From assembly GCF_963676665.1 (NCBI RefSeq), contig NZ_OY781378.1, positions 898,001 through 962,000 of the forward strand: a DNA stretch of 64,000 nucleotides. Reading direction: 5' to 3'. Position 1 is the stretch's first letter. The number at the start of each line of letters is the position of its first letter. The translations under genes and the position numbers were made by a program. Source of the DNA: an uncultured Tolumonas sp. GTDB taxonomy: Bacteria; Pseudomonadota; Gammaproteobacteria; Enterobacterales; Aeromonadaceae. The notes below the pieces were generated by a model, which was given only the letters and a program-made list of their open reading frames with translations, was not told the origin of the DNA and ran no database searches. Positions 42,044-52,043 of the stretch are shown one piece after another.

Positions 42044-42119
42044 GACTTGATTGTCCTTTGTTGGGTCTATGAAATAAGTGTAACCGGTTTCATTTTGACT
42101 AAAAGCGAAATAAATCACA

Positions 42120-42146
42120 TTATGGATTAAATAGGCTAATCCATAA
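42120..42146. promoter_or_regulatory. Perfect palindromic operator between GH4 gene and LysR gene
   Basis: TTATGGATTA (42120-42129) and TAATCCATAA (42137-42146) are exact reverse complements with a 7-base spacer. It contains the T-N11-A pattern of LysR-type sites and ends 14 bases before the regulator start codon. Confidence 0.7.
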
Positions 42147-42160
42147 AAAGAGGATAAAAA

Positions 42161-43129
42161 GTGTTAGTTGAACAAAGCATGTTGGCGTTGTTGCATACCT
42201 TTGAAGTCTCGGCGCGTCACTTAAGTTTTACCAAAGCCGCAGAAGAGCTTTATCTGACGCAAGGTGCTATCAGCCAACGTATTCGACGTTTGGAAGAGTT
42301 GCTGAAATTCAAACTGTTCATTCGCCTGACGCGCAAATTAGTCTTAACGCCCGAAGGGGAACAGCTACTACTGGCATTGACCAGCTCTCTGCAACAGATC
42401 ACGGAAGTTATTGAAGATATTCGCTTTAATGAATTGCGTGGCATGTTGTGTATTGGTTTGCCGCCGGCATTTGGCCAGTTATGGTTGATGCCCCGGTTAA
42501 CCAGCTTTAAGACTGCCTATCGTTCTTTGGATCTCTTGTTTTACGGTCAGCATGGATTACCCAATTTTGAGACGGAACCCGTCGATATGGCTGTCTATTA
42601 CGGGAATGCCAGTTTGCCGCATTTACATTCCTGGACGTTGCTGGAAGAGTGGCTGGTGCCGGTATGTAGCCCGGAATACGCGGCCAGTCATGGTTTGATC
42701 GGCACGGATAAAACTGATCTCCGCAAATGTTCGTTACTGCATTGTACCGAGTCGCTGGAGCAGTTTGAGGTGGGTTATGAATGGCAACACTGGAGCCAGT
42801 CTACCGGCGTGGTATTGCCGCACAGCAACCGCAAATATGTTTTTAATCAACATGCAATGGCATTAGAAGCGGCGAAACACGGCATGGGTTTGGCGATGGG
42901 GCGCTGGTTTCTGGTGATGCCAGCGGTGTTGCGTGGCGAGCTGGTAATGCCGGTGGATTACAAGATCCCGTCTGGTATGGGTTATCAGCTGTATTGCTCG
43001 CGGGAGCATGTGCAACGCCCGCGTTATCAGGCGTTTGCACAGTGGCTACAACGTACTATTGATGAATGGCAGGAGATAAAAGAAGCGTCATTGTCTGCGG
43101 CGCATCCTTTTATTGAGCCTAGCCGTTAG
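42161..43129 (+). CDS. LysR-family transcriptional regulator
   Basis: 322 residues from a GTG at 42161 with AGAGG seven bases upstream; an ATG at residue 7 is an alternative. The N-terminal winged helix-turn-helix reads LLHTFEVSARHLSFTKAAEELYLTQGAISQRIRRLEELLKFKLFIRL, a GcvA/DsdC-like form. The C-terminal type 2 periplasmic-binding-like sensor domain (about 95-300) includes GLPPAFGQLWLMPRL. It is transcribed away from the GH4 gene and the perfect palindrome between them is a likely binding site, so regulation of that gene is inferred. Its stop lies one base from the end of convergent bioA. Confidence 0.93.
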   Translation: MLVEQSMLALLHTFEVSARHLSFTKAAEELYLTQGAISQRIRRLEELLKFKLFIRLTRKLVLTPEGEQLLLALTSSLQQITEVIEDIRFNELRGMLCIGLPPAFGQLWLMPRLTSFKTAYRSLDLLFYGQHGLPNFETEPVDMAVYYGNASLPHLHSWTLLEEWLVPVCSPEYAASHGLIGTDKTDLRKCSLLHCTESLEQFEVGYEWQHWSQSTGVVLPHSNRKYVFNQHAMALEAAKHGMGLAMGRWFLVMPAVLRGELVMPVDYKIPSGMGYQLYCSREHVQRPRYQAFAQWLQRTIDEWQEIKEASLSAAHPFIEPSR

Positions 43130-43130
43130 A

Positions 43131-44402
43131 TCAGATCATTGAATCTAACCCGACGCCAATAGCTTGGGTCAGTTGGCTCAACTCATCAGATGGCATCACA
43201 AATGGCGGCATGATGTAGATAAGTCGCCCGAACGGGCGGATCCAAACCCCTTGCGCAACAAAGAGTGCTTGTAATTTTGCCATGTTCACCGGCGTTTTGG
43301 TTTCCACAACACCAATAGCGCCGAGCACACGGACATCAGCGACCGCCGGATGTTGGCGATAGACCGACAGCTCTTCGTGGAGTTGTTGTTCGAGCTGTTT
43401 GACGCGTTGCTGCCACGGGGAGTTCAGTAGCAGATCAAGTGAGGCATTCGCGACGGCACAGGCCAGCGGGTTGCCCATAAAGGTCGGGCCATGCATCAAT
43501 ACACCCGCTTTGCCTGCACAGATGGTGGCGGCCACTTTTTCAGTAGTTAATGTCGCCGACAACGTCATATAACCGCCGGTCAGGGCTTTACCGATGCACA
43601 TAATATCAGGTGTGATTTCCGCCCATTCGCAGGCAAACATTTCACCGGTGCGGCCAAAACCGGTGGCGATCTCATCGGCAATCAGCAAGATCTCATGCTC
43701 ATCACAAAGTTCTCTGACCCGGCGCAGATAGTGCGGATGATAAAAACGCATACCGCCGGCACCTTGCACGATAGGTTCCAGAATAACGGCGGCGATTTCA
43801 TGCTGATGTGCTGCTAACTGACGGGCGAAATCAGCGATATCCTCTTCCTGCCACTCATCTTGTGGTTTGCACTGTGGCGCATCAGCAAACAGATGTTTCG
43901 GCAAAAAGCCTCGATACAACTCATGCATGCCACCTTGCGGATCACAGACACTCATCGCACCAAAGGTATCGCCATGATAGCCCTTGCGAATGGTCAGGAA
44001 GCGATTTCGAGGTGTGCCTTTACTGTGCCAATATTGAATGGCCATTTTCAGAGCAACTTCCACCGCCACAGAGCCGGAATCGGCCAGAAAAACGCGATCT
44101 AAACCTGCTGGCGTGATATCAACCAGTTTACGGCATAGCTCAATCGCGGGCTGATGGGTGATACCACCAAACATCACATGTGCCATATCCTGCAGCTGAT
44201 TTTGCGCGGCCGCGTTGAGTTCTGGCACGTTATAGCCATGGATACAGGCCCACCATGACGACATGCCATCGATCAGGCGGCGGCCATCTTCCAATTCAAG
44301 ATAAACGCCTTCTGCTCGTTTGACCGGATAAACCGGTAATGGCTGGCTTAACGAAGTATAGGGGTGCCAGATATGCTGACTATCAAACTCTGAGTTGTTC
44401 AT
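43131..44402 (-). CDS. bioA: Adenosylmethionine-8-amino-7-oxononanoate aminotransferase
   Basis: 423 residues (E. coli 429). Class III aminotransferase converting KAPA to DAPA with S-adenosylmethionine as amino donor in biotin synthesis. The PLP lysine is Lys272 in [31 protein letters not shown] precedes it, and the N-terminal HIWHPYTSL and [12 protein letters not shown] motifs are specific to BioA. It is divergent from bioB across a 101-base control region, the classical bio layout. Confidence 0.97.
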   Translation of the reverse strand: MNNSEFDSQHIWHPYTSLSQPLPVYPVKRAEGVYLELEDGRRLIDGMSSWWACIHGYNVPELNAAAQNQLQDMAHVMFGGITHQPAIELCRKLVDITPAGLDRVFLADSGSVAVEVALKMAIQYWHSKGTPRNRFLTIRKGYHGDTFGAMSVCDPQGGMHELYRGFLPKHLFADAPQCKPQDEWQEEDIADFARQLAAHQHEIAAVILEPIVQGAGGMRFYHPHYLRRVRELCDEHEILLIADEIATGFGRTGEMFACEWAEITPDIMCIGKALTGGYMTLSATLTTEKVAATICAGKAGVLMHGPTFMGNPLACAVANASLDLLLNSPWQQRVKQLEQQLHEELSVYRQHPAVADVRVLGAIGVVETKTPVNMAKLQALFVAQGVWIRPFGRLIYIMPPFVMPSDELSQLTQAIGVGLDSMI

Positions 44403-44412
44403 TATTTATCCT

Positions 44413-44446
44413 GATGTAAATATCAGATTTCATTTTTAATTGACAG
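44413..44446. promoter_or_regulatory. Possible BirA operator in the bioA-bioB control region
   Basis: Read on the minus strand, CTGTCAATT and ATTTACATC lie exactly 16 bases apart, the spacing of the E. coli operator halves TTGTAAACC and GGTTTACAA. Each half matches only five of nine positions. The site overlaps the bioB -35 box, which is where such an operator should lie. Geometry supports the call, sequence is weak. Confidence 0.3.
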
Positions 44447-44467
44447 TTTAACGGGCAGACATAGACT
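44440..44467 (+). promoter_or_regulatory. Sigma-70-type promoter for bioBFCD
   Basis: Perfect TTGACA (44440-44445), 16-base spacer, TAGACT (44462-44467, four of six). The start would be near 44474, 30 bases before the bioB ATG. Confidence 0.55.
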
Positions 44468-44503
44468 ATCCAAATAAATTCCGTCATTGAGTACAGAGAA
44501 CCC

Positions 44504-45571
44504 ATGTCAGCCAGCATCCGTCATAACTGGACAGTTTCCGAAGTAGAAGCTTTGTTTGCTTTACCATTCAACGACCTGCTATTTCAGGCACAACTGCTAC
44601 ACCGTGAAAACTTCAACCCGAATGAAGTGCAGGTAAGCACCTTACTGTCAATTAAAACGGGTGCTTGCCCGGAAGACTGTAAATATTGCCCGCAGAGCGC
44701 GCGCTATAACACTGGCTTGGAAAAAGAGACGTTGCTGGAAGTTGAAAAAGTATTGCAACGTGCTCAGGAAGCGAAAGCGGCGGGTTCTTCGCGTTTCTGT
44801 ATGGGCGCCGCCTGGCGTAACCCTCGTGACCGTGACATGCCATATATCATCCGTATGATCCAGGAAGTGAAAGGATTAGGGATGGAAACCTGCATGACGC
44901 TGGGTATGCTGACTGAAGATCAGGCACAGCAACTGGCGGAAGCGGGTTTAGATTATTACAACCACAATCTGGATACTTCACCGGAATTTTACAACGCTAT
45001 CATTACTACCCGTACTTATCAGGAACGTCTGGATACACTGCAACACGTGCGTGATGCTGGTATGAAGATCTGTTCTGGCGGTATTGTCGGTATGGGCGAA
45101 CAGGTTGAAGACCGTGCTGGTTTGCTGGTGCAGCTGGCGAATTTGCCGGTACAACCAGAAAGTGTGCCGATCAACATGCTGGTGAAGGTAAAAGGGACGC
45201 CGCTGGAAAATCAGGCTGATCTTGATCCATTCGATTTCATTCGCACCATTGCTGTTGCTCGTATTCTGATGCCGAAATCGCATGTTCGTCTGTCTGCGGG
45301 TCGAGAAAAAATGAACGATCAAATGCAGGCGCTCTGTTTTATGGCTGGCGCAAACTCGATTTTCTACGGCTGCAAACTGCTGACTACACCGAATGCCGAC
45401 GCTAATGAAGACATGCAACTGTTTGCCCGCTTAGGTTTGAAACCTGAGGCGCGTGCACAGAAACCCGATATGGTGGAAGAGCATGCGTTGCTGGAAGCCA
45501 TTGCTGATCAGGCAGAAGGCGCATTGTTTTATGATGCTAGTAAACCAAAGGCACCGGCTAATGCCGTTTGA
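44504..45571 (+). CDS. bioB: Biotin synthase BioB
   Basis: 355 residues. Radical-SAM enzyme inserting sulfur into dethiobiotin. The CX3CX2C motif is Cys55, Cys59, Cys62 (CPEDCKYC) and is followed by [13 protein letters not shown]. The [2Fe-2S] ligands lie in later strands, including [13 protein letters not shown] and [10 protein letters not shown] segments. It is the first gene of bioBFCD and its end overlaps bioF by 11 bases. Confidence 0.98.
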   Translation: MSASIRHNWTVSEVEALFALPFNDLLFQAQLLHRENFNPNEVQVSTLLSIKTGACPEDCKYCPQSARYNTGLEKETLLEVEKVLQRAQEAKAAGSSRFCMGAAWRNPRDRDMPYIIRMIQEVKGLGMETCMTLGMLTEDQAQQLAEAGLDYYNHNLDTSPEFYNAIITTRTYQERLDTLQHVRDAGMKICSGGIVGMGEQVEDRAGLLVQLANLPVQPESVPINMLVKVKGTPLENQADLDPFDFIRTIAVARILMPKSHVRLSAGREKMNDQMQALCFMAGANSIFYGCKLLTTPNADANEDMQLFARLGLKPEARAQKPDMVEEHALLEAIADQAEGALFYDASKPKAPANAV

Positions 45572-46712
45572 TCTGCAAACCGCGCTAAATGAGCGGGCCC
45601 AACAGGGCCTGCTTCGTCAGCGGCAGACATTGCAATCGGGGCAAGGGCGCTATATCACGCTGAATGACCGACGCTATCTGAATTTCTCCAGCAATGATTA
45701 TCTGGGGTTAGCTGCCAAGCCATTTTTGATCAAAGCCTGGCAGGAAGGTTTGGATCGCTGGGGCGCTGGTTCTGGTGCATCGCCACTGGTCACGGGTTAT
45801 ACCGATGCGCATGCCAAACTTGAGCAGACACTGGCGGAATGGTTGCAGGTGGAGTCGGTGCTGCTGTTTTCTACCGGCTTTGGTGCTAATCAGGCCGTAA
45901 TAAAAGCGTTATTGCAGAAAGAGCATATCCAGTATCAAGACCGCCTCAATCATGCGTCGCTACAGGAAGCGGGTGCGCAATCGCCAGCTAAAATGCTGCG
46001 TTTTCGGCATAACGATATGGCTCATCTGGCATCGCTGTTACAACCACGTTCCGGCTTGATCATGAGCGAAGGTGTGTTCAGCATGGATGGCGATCAGGCG
46101 CCTTGTCAGCAATTGGCTGATCTGGCGCAACAAAGTCATAACTGGCTAATGCTCGATGATGCACATGGTATCGGTGTGCTGGGTGAACAAGGGCGTGGCA
46201 CGTTATCACAGCAGGGCGTTGCTCCGGATAGTGTGCACATCCGCATGGCGACATTTGGTAAAGCGCTGGGTGTCGCCGGGGCATTTGTTGGCGGTAGCCG
46301 ACAGCTCACCGATTATCTGGTTAATTTCGCGCGTGATTATGTCTACAGCACTCATATGCCACCCGCACAGGCGCATGCTATTAGTGCCGCTGTGGCATGG
46401 GTGAAACAAGCTGATGCGGAACGCGCGCATTTGCAGGCGTTGATCCGGCAATTTAAAGCAGGTATCGCCGAATTGGGCTTGGTTGCTGGAGAATCCTCAA
46501 CGGCGATCCAACCGCTAATTATTGGTGATGCCGATAAAGCCGTGGCGGTGGCGAATAAATTACGTGAACGCGGATTGTGGGTCACCGCGATCCGCCCGCC
46601 AACAGTTCCAAAAGGAACTGATCGGTTACGTATTACGCTAACGGCTGCCCATCAGCTGTCCGATGTATCCCTTCTGCTTGACGAGTTAAAAGAGTGTGTG
46701 ACAGATGCTTGA
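45561..46712 (+). CDS. bioF: 8-amino-7-oxononanoate synthase BioF
   Basis: 383 residues from the ATG at 45561; the family N terminus starts here rather than in the longer upstream frame inside bioB. PLP enzyme condensing pimeloyl-ACP with alanine. The PLP lysine is Lys234 in [35 protein letters not shown] and [13 protein letters not shown] are family motifs. It overlaps bioB by 11 and bioC by 8 bases, implying translational coupling. Confidence 0.97.
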   Translation: MPFDLQTALNERAQQGLLRQRQTLQSGQGRYITLNDRRYLNFSSNDYLGLAAKPFLIKAWQEGLDRWGAGSGASPLVTGYTDAHAKLEQTLAEWLQVESVLLFSTGFGANQAVIKALLQKEHIQYQDRLNHASLQEAGAQSPAKMLRFRHNDMAHLASLLQPRSGLIMSEGVFSMDGDQAPCQQLADLAQQSHNWLMLDDAHGIGVLGEQGRGTLSQQGVAPDSVHIRMATFGKALGVAGAFVGGSRQLTDYLVNFARDYVYSTHMPPAQAHAISAAVAWVKQADAERAHLQALIRQFKAGIAELGLVAGESSTAIQPLIIGDADKAVAVANKLRERGLWVTAIRPPTVPKGTDRLRITLTAAHQLSDVSLLLDELKECVTDA

Positions 46713-47478
46713 GCCGGTAGATAAACAGGCGGTGGCACAGCGTTTTAGTAAAGCAGCGCAATCGTATGATCAATATGCCTTGTTACAAAAAGAAGTTGGT
46801 CGTAATCTATTGAGTCTTATTCCAGAGAAAAAATATGTGAATGGTCTCGATCTGGGATGTGGCTCCGGCTTTTTTTTACCTGATTTGCAACAATTATGTA
46901 ACTACTTGCTGGCGTTAGATATTTCACCCGGCATGCTGAAACAGGCTAGCTTGTGTGACAAAGCTCAAGGATATGTTTGTGGTGATGCGGAAGCCTTACC
47001 GTTGCGCAGTGAGTCGTTGGATCTGGTGTTCTCCAGTTTGGCATTACAGTGGTGTCATGATCCAACGCAAGCTTTCAGGGAAATAAAAAGGGTATTAACG
47101 TCACAGGGTTACGCACTGTTTGCTACGCTTAATTCGGGAAGTTTATTTGAGCTACGGGAAGCATGGATGGCAGTGGATAACCATGAGCATGTTAATCAGT
47201 TCATGGAGGAACTGGAACTTCGTTCAGTGTTACAGCAAGCGGAAATACGATGTAAAACCTGGCAGGTGCAACGCCATGTTATGTATTACGCAGATGTGAA
47301 TGCCATCTTGCAGAGTTTAAAGCGGATTGGTGCGAGTCAGGTTAATGGTCAGCGCAGTCAGGGATTATTAACCAGACAGAAATTGCAGTGCTTGCAGCAG
47401 GCATATGAACGATACCGGTTACCCACGGGACTGCTTCCGGTCACCTATAACGTGTGTTATGGAGTTTTACATCGATGA
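46705..47478 (+). CDS. bioC: Malonyl-ACP O-methyltransferase BioC
   Basis: 257 residues (E. coli 251). SAM-dependent methyltransferase that masks malonyl-ACP so the fatty-acid machinery can build the pimeloyl chain. Motif I LDLGCGSGFFLPDL is at about 48-61; LALDISPGMLKQA and CGDAEALPL follow. The VSS-type LVFSSLALQWCHDP segment is characteristic of BioC. It overlaps bioF by 8 bases and bioD by 4. A bioH-type esterase is not in the window. Confidence 0.95.
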   Translation: MLEPVDKQAVAQRFSKAAQSYDQYALLQKEVGRNLLSLIPEKKYVNGLDLGCGSGFFLPDLQQLCNYLLALDISPGMLKQASLCDKAQGYVCGDAEALPLRSESLDLVFSSLALQWCHDPTQAFREIKRVLTSQGYALFATLNSGSLFELREAWMAVDNHEHVNQFMEELELRSVLQQAEIRCKTWQVQRHVMYYADVNAILQSLKRIGASQVNGQRSQGLLTRQKLQCLQQAYERYRLPTGLLPVTYNVCYGVLHR

Positions 47479-48158
47479 GCAAAACCTTTTTTGTTACCGG
47501 CACTGATACCGATGTAGGTAAAACAACGAGTACGCTGGCTTTATTGCATGCCGCTGCAGCACAAGGATTAAAAGCGGTTGCTTACAAACCAGTCGCCGCG
47601 GGTTGTGAAATTATGGAAGATGGCCTGTGCAATCAGGATGTCTTGTTATTGCAAAAGAACAGCTCTTTGCAATTAAGTTATGATCAGGTGGTTGGTTATT
47701 CTTTCGAAGCATTTTCCTCTCCTCACATTGCCGCTGAAGAGTCGGGCACAACCATCAAATTAGATGTGTTGTCGGAAGGGCTTGCCTATCTGCAGCAAAA
47801 AACCAACGCGGATATTATTTTTGTCGAAGGAGCGGGCGGCTGGCGTGTTCCGATTGGTCATGGGCATTTTCTCTCTGACTGGGTTAAATATGAAAATCTG
47901 CCAGTGCTTATGGTGGTTGGTGCGCGGTTAGGTTGTATTAACCATGCGGTACTAACACAAGAAGCGATCCATCATGACATGTTGCCACTGACTGGTTGGT
48001 GCATGAATCGTATTAATCCGGCTATGAGCCACTACCAATCTAATCTCGAAACATTAAAGAGCTTATTGCCTGCACCGTTCCTGGGGGAAATCCCTTACAT
48101 CAATAAGCCTTATGAGCATAATCTTGGGCAGTACCTCGATATCTCTTCTCTTCTGTGA
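47475..48158 (+). CDS. bioD: Dethiobiotin synthetase BioD
   Basis: 227 residues from the ATG at 47475, which overlaps the bioC stop (ATGA). The N-terminal P-loop is FFVTGTDTDVGKTTST, with lysines in YKPVAAG, and the EGAGGWRVPI segment completes the ATP and DAPA site. It closes the ureido ring of biotin using CO2 and ATP. Last gene of the operon, followed by a strong terminator. Confidence 0.97.
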   Translation: MSKTFFVTGTDTDVGKTTSTLALLHAAAAQGLKAVAYKPVAAGCEIMEDGLCNQDVLLLQKNSSLQLSYDQVVGYSFEAFSSPHIAAEESGTTIKLDVLSEGLAYLQQKTNADIIFVEGAGGWRVPIGHGHFLSDWVKYENLPVLMVVGARLGCINHAVLTQEAIHHDMLPLTGWCMNRINPAMSHYQSNLETLKSLLPAPFLGEIPYINKPYEHNLGQYLDISSLL

Positions 48159-48170
48159 TCTTATGCGTAT

Positions 48171-48206
48171 AACCGAGGTATTTTTATAAATACCTCGGTT
48201 TATTCG
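48171..48206 (+). terminator. Rho-independent terminator after bioD
   Basis: Perfect 13-bp stem AACCGAGGTATTT (48171-48183) and AAATACCTCGGTT (48188-48200) with a TTAT loop. The T-run after it is short (TATT), partly supplied by the A/T base of the stem. Confidence 0.75.
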
Positions 48207-48240
48207 AAAAATAAGTATTGTATTTCTTACATTTCATTTA

Positions 48241-48267
48241 CTTGAAATTCCTGTTGGCACCCCTATG
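48241..48267 (+). promoter_or_regulatory. Sigma-32 (heat-shock) promoter for htpX
   Basis: CTTGAA (48241-48246), 13-base spacer, CCCCTATG (48260-48267). This is close to the RpoH consensus CTTGAA/CCCCATNT. The start would lie about 40 bases before the htpX ATG. Confidence 0.7.
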
Positions 48268-48315
48268 ATCAGGTTGTGTGCGTATGCACATTAACGCACG
48301 TTGAAAGGAGCTGAA

Positions 48316-49191
48316 ATGAAACGCATTGTGCTGTTTCTTGCGACAAACCTGGCAGTGATGCTAGTACTGTCAATCGTATTGAGTCTTTTGAGTAGTTTTT
48401 TTGGTATCAACACCCGCGGTTCATCCGGTTTATTGCTGATGGCGATGGTGTTTGGTTTCGGTGGCTCAATTATTTCTCTGCTGATGTCAAAATGGATGGC
48501 CAAACGTGCCTATGGTATTCAGCCTATTGAACAACCACGCAATGAAGTTGAATACTGGTTGGTGAATACAGTTAAACGTCAGGCAGAACAAGCAGGTATT
48601 GGCATGCCGGAGGTGGGTATTTATGACGCACCGGATATGAATGCATTCGCGACTGGCGCTAACCGTAACGAGGCGTTAGTAGCAGTCAGCTCTGGTTTGC
48701 TTTACAGCATGAGCCGTGATGAAGCTGAGGCTGTTTTGGCTCACGAAATAAGCCATGTTGCTAATGGTGATATGGTCACGCTGACGTTAATTCAAGGGGT
48801 AGTAAACACCTTCGTGATTTATCTGTCGCGTTTGCTGGCTGGTCTTATCAGTAATGTATCCCGCTCGGATAATGAAGAGTCCAGCTTTGGCGGAGGCATG
48901 GCGTACTTTGCTATCTCCATGGTGCTGGAGCTGGTATTCGGTATGCTGGCATCCGTCATTGTGATGTGGTTCTCTCGTCAACGCGAGTTCCGTGCCGATG
49001 CCGGTTCAGCCAAATTGGTTGGTAAAGAGAAGATGATTGCTGCATTAGAACGACTGGCTCGCGGTCACGAATCGCAACTGGATGGCACTATGATGGCATT
49101 TGGTATCAACGGTAAAACGGCTATGACTGAACTGTTCATGAGCCATCCACCATTGGAAAAACGTATTCAGGCATTACGTGACATGCGTTAA
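48316..49191 (+). CDS. htpX: Membrane zinc metalloprotease HtpX
   Basis: 291 residues from the ATG at 48316 with AAAGGAG six bases upstream. Two N-terminal membrane helices (about 4-29 and 38-58) precede the M48 peptidase domain. The zinc site is H143-E-I-S-H147 ([14 protein letters not shown]) with the downstream Glu in the [16 protein letters not shown] segment. Two further hydrophobic stretches lie at about 155-180 and 195-220. HtpX degrades damaged inner-membrane proteins alongside FtsH. A sigma-32 promoter upstream and terminator downstream make it monocistronic. Confidence 0.97.
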   Translation: MKRIVLFLATNLAVMLVLSIVLSLLSSFFGINTRGSSGLLLMAMVFGFGGSIISLLMSKWMAKRAYGIQPIEQPRNEVEYWLVNTVKRQAEQAGIGMPEVGIYDAPDMNAFATGANRNEALVAVSSGLLYSMSRDEAEAVLAHEISHVANGDMVTLTLIQGVVNTFVIYLSRLLAGLISNVSRSDNEESSFGGGMAYFAISMVLELVFGMLASVIVMWFSRQREFRADAGSAKLVGKEKMIAALERLARGHESQLDGTMMAFGINGKTAMTELFMSHPPLEKRIQALRDMR

Positions 49192-49207
49192 TAGCCTATA
49201 AAATGGC

Positions 49208-49240
49208 AAAAGGTCGCTATGTTATGAGCGACCTTTTTTA
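49208..49240 (+). terminator. Rho-independent terminator after htpX
   Basis: Stem AAAGGTCGCT and AGCGACCTTT (49209-49218 and 49227-49236) around an 8-nt loop, followed by TTT. Confidence 0.85.
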
Positions 49241-49272
49241 TTTCTATCGATTACTGTTTCAGCAAAAAACGA

Positions 49273-49926
49273 TTAACCCGCTTCTTTTGCGTTTTCGGTC
49301 AGATAAGTAACCAAATCTTCGATACTCAACACTGGCATATCGTGTTTATTGGCAAATTTTACAATCTCTGGCAAACGAGCCATTGAACCGTCTTCATTCT
49401 GCAGTTCGCACAAAACCCCATACGGTTTCAAACCGGCGAGTTTCATCAGATCGACCGTGGCTTCGGTGTGACCGCGACGGGTTAAGACGCCGCCAGCACG
49501 GGCACGCAGAGGGAAGACATGCCCTGGACGATGCAAATCCGCTGCAACGGCACCATCGGCGGTAGCGGCTCGAATGGTCGTGATGCGATCTTGGGCGGAA
49601 ACACCGGTAGTAACGCCGCGAGCTGCTTCGATGGTGACGGTAAACCCAGTTTGATAGGCGCTGGTGTTATGTTCCACCATCATTGGCAAGGCCAGTTGGC
49701 GCACGCGCTCTTCCGTCAGGCACAAACACACAATGCCGGAACATTCGCGGATCATCAGTGCCATCTGTTGTGGGGTCATTTTTTCAGCAGAAAAGATGAG
49801 ATCGCCTTCATTTTCACGATCTTCGTCATCAACAACTAATACACCATGGCCTTGCTGCAGAGCAGTCAAAGCGCGTTCTACGCGTTGAAATGGATTGCCA
49901 AACGGGGTCAGTAAAGACTGATTCAT
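49273..49926 (-). CDS. ribB: 3,4-dihydroxy-2-butanone 4-phosphate synthase RibB
   Basis: 217 residues, identical in length to E. coli RibB. It makes the four-carbon unit of riboflavin from ribulose 5-phosphate with Mg2+. [15 protein letters not shown] at about 30-44 holds the acidic metal-binding loop. [33 protein letters not shown] is the second signature. No GTP cyclohydrolase II domain is fused. It stands alone downstream of an FMN riboswitch. Confidence 0.98.
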   Translation of the reverse strand: MNQSLLTPFGNPFQRVERALTALQQGHGVLVVDDEDRENEGDLIFSAEKMTPQQMALMIRECSGIVCLCLTEERVRQLALPMMVEHNTSAYQTGFTVTIEAARGVTTGVSAQDRITTIRAATADGAVAADLHRPGHVFPLRARAGGVLTRRGHTEATVDLMKLAGLKPYGVLCELQNEDGSMARLPEIVKFANKHDMPVLSIEDLVTYLTENAKEAG

Positions 49927-49975
49927 GGTAATACTCCTATGTATTGTTACCAGAATCAGGGCATGGAATAACAGA

Positions 49976-49996
49976 GCCTCCGCGAGGAGCGGAGGC
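49976..49996 (-). terminator. Expression-platform hairpin of the FMN riboswitch
   Basis: Perfect 8-bp stem GCCTCCGC (49976-49983) and GCGGAGGC (49989-49996) with a 5-nt loop, directly after the aptamer and 50 bases before ribB. It lacks a strong T-run, so control may act on translation or elongation. Confidence 0.6.
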
Positions 49997-50000
49997 TTGT

Positions 50001-50158
50001 ATTCTCTTTCATCCGGACTATAACCGTCGGCCCCGGAATTACACCGGATCTGCTGACATTAAAACAACACGTTGTTTTAACCGCTCGCGGGCTTTCAGTC
50101 GGGAACCATTCCTGACTGTATACCGCCGGTGGGGACTTACACCCCGCCCTGAGAATAT
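50001..50158 (-). promoter_or_regulatory. FMN riboswitch (RFN element) upstream of ribB
   Basis: On the minus strand the element runs from ATATTCTCAGGGCGGGGTGT (top) to CGGTTATAGTCCGGATGAAA and AGAGAAT (bottom). The CAGGGCGGGGTG..AGTCCCCACCGGCGGTA and GTCAGCAGATCCGGTG..TTCCGGGGCCGACGG modules of the FMN aptamer are present, as is a variable stem with AAAACAACGTGTTGTTTT. The element fills most of the 392-base gap between tamA and ribB. The remainder (50159-50318) holds the divergent promoters, which I could not assign. Confidence 0.97.
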
Positions 50159-50318
50159 GCTCAGCTAGGTTAGTCCCAAATTTCATAAAATCCAAGTAAT
50201 AGAATTGAAACATATGCCTTTTTCTGACTCATCCGAAGCAGTGCTGTGATAGGATTGAAGGTGTTACAGTGTATTAACAAATCTACCCTTATGGTGCACG
50301 AGAATGAGAGGAGATTCG

Positions 50319-52043
50319 TTGAAATATAAAAAATACCGAAATTACCTGATTGCTGGCAGTCTGTGTTTGGGCTGTATTTCGGCTGCGCAGGCGAAGCCCG
50401 TTGTCTATGATATTCGTGGTGTTAAAGGCGAATCACTGGATAATGTGCGTTATTATCTTGCGGCATTACCCGCCATTGATAGCCAGAAAGCCGAAGGTCG
50501 CGCAAACAAAATTGAACTGGCTGTTCGACAAGCCATGCAAGCGATTGGCTATTATTCCCCGCGGATTAATTTCACCTATCCCGCAGATAAAGATAACCGG
50601 CTACAGATACAAATTGAAGCGGGTAAACCCGTGTTAATTCGCCAGCTTCAAGTCGAATTAGAAGGCGATGCTCAGAAAGATCCTGACTTCCTGAAGATTT
50701 TGTCGTCGATGGACTTAAACATCGGTGACGTCATGCATCATGGTAAATATGAGAATATCAAACGCCGGTTAAAAACACTGGCGGCTACCCACGGCTATTT
50801 TGATGCCAAGATGGAAAAGGCTGACGTTCAACTCTATCCCAATGATCGGGCGGCTGATATTCATATCATTTTCAACAGCGGCCAGCGCTATCGTTTTGGC
50901 GCAATTACCGTGGATGGTATTCCACAAACCAAAGTGATCCAGCCGTTGTTTCATTTTAAACAAGGCGATTTTTACGATACGCGGAAATTGGCAGAGCTGA
51001 GTCAGGCGTTATCGCAAACCCGTTATTTTCAGGTGGTGGATGTTCACCCGAAAATGACAGAAAACAGCGATTTTGTGATCCCGGTAATCGTGCATTTAGA
51101 GAAGAAAAAGCCAAATCAAATGGAAACGGGTATTGGCTTTTCGACCGATGAAGGCCCCCGGGTGCAATGGAACTGGGAACGCCCGTGGGTGAATGATGAC
51201 GGGCATCGTTTCTCTTCACAGATCAAGGTGGCACAAACTACACAGACAGTTGATTTCAGTTACCGCATTCCCAACAAAAATCCGATCGATGATTATTATC
51301 AACTGCAAACGACGTATGAAAACGTGGATCAAGATGATACCCGTTCGCAAAAAATTGAAACCGGCTTGCATTATTGGACAACCTTACTTGGCCGCTGGCA
51401 ACGGGATTACTTTTTTAAAACGGCCTATGAAAAATATGAGCAGGGTGAAGATAGCGGGAATAGTCTGTTGTTTTTACCGGGCGCATCAATTACCCGAGTC
51501 CGCAGTCAGGGCGGGATAGATCCATATTGGGGCGATCAACAGACGGTCTCAGTGATGTTTTCTGATCCCACCTGGGGTTCTGATACCCGTTTTGTGAAAG
51601 TGTGGGGCCGCACCAAATGGCTGCGTACTTATGCGAGCAAACATCGATTCATCTTCCGTGCTGAACAAGGTGCATTGTTATGGGGGAATCTGAGTGAAAT
51701 TCCAGCCTCACAGCGCTTTTTTACCGGTGGTGATCAAACGGTGCGTGGTTTTGGTTATGAAAGCATTTCGCCACTGGATTCTTCCGGCAAACTCTCCGGC
51801 GCGTTGAATGTCAGTGCCGGAAGCCTGGAATATAACTATCAGATCGCACCGAAGTGGCGAATAGCCACTTTTGTTGATGTGGGGACGGCAACGAATGACT
51901 ACAAAGATCCTTGGAAAATTGGGACTGGTATTGGTGGTCGTTGGTTAACCCCCGTTGGTCAATTACGATTTGATTTAGCTTTTGGTGTATCGGAGCAACA
52001 GGTGCCATTCCGTTTGCACTTTGCGTTGGGGCCTGAGTTATGA
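50319..52043 (+). CDS. tamA: Outer-membrane translocation/assembly module TamA
   Basis: 574 residues from a TTG at 50319, chosen because AGAGGAG lies five bases upstream; an ATG at 50304 adds five residues. A signal peptide (KYRNYLIAGSLCLGCISAAQA) leads three POTRA domains (about 25-260) and a C-terminal 16-strand Omp85 barrel. Barrel landmarks are FFTGGDQTVRGFGYESISPLD and the closing LRFDLAFGVSEQQVPFRLHFALGPEL. TamA inserts autotransporters and other outer-membrane proteins and pairs with TamB, whose start overlaps its stop by four bases (ATGA). Confidence 0.94.
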   Translation: MKYKKYRNYLIAGSLCLGCISAAQAKPVVYDIRGVKGESLDNVRYYLAALPAIDSQKAEGRANKIELAVRQAMQAIGYYSPRINFTYPADKDNRLQIQIEAGKPVLIRQLQVELEGDAQKDPDFLKILSSMDLNIGDVMHHGKYENIKRRLKTLAATHGYFDAKMEKADVQLYPNDRAADIHIIFNSGQRYRFGAITVDGIPQTKVIQPLFHFKQGDFYDTRKLAELSQALSQTRYFQVVDVHPKMTENSDFVIPVIVHLEKKKPNQMETGIGFSTDEGPRVQWNWERPWVNDDGHRFSSQIKVAQTTQTVDFSYRIPNKNPIDDYYQLQTTYENVDQDDTRSQKIETGLHYWTTLLGRWQRDYFFKTAYEKYEQGEDSGNSLLFLPGASITRVRSQGGIDPYWGDQQTVSVMFSDPTWGSDTRFVKVWGRTKWLRTYASKHRFIFRAEQGALLWGNLSEIPASQRFFTGGDQTVRGFGYESISPLDSSGKLSGALNVSAGSLEYNYQIAPKWRIATFVDVGTATNDYKDPWKIGTGIGGRWLTPVGQLRFDLAFGVSEQQVPFRLHFALGPEL

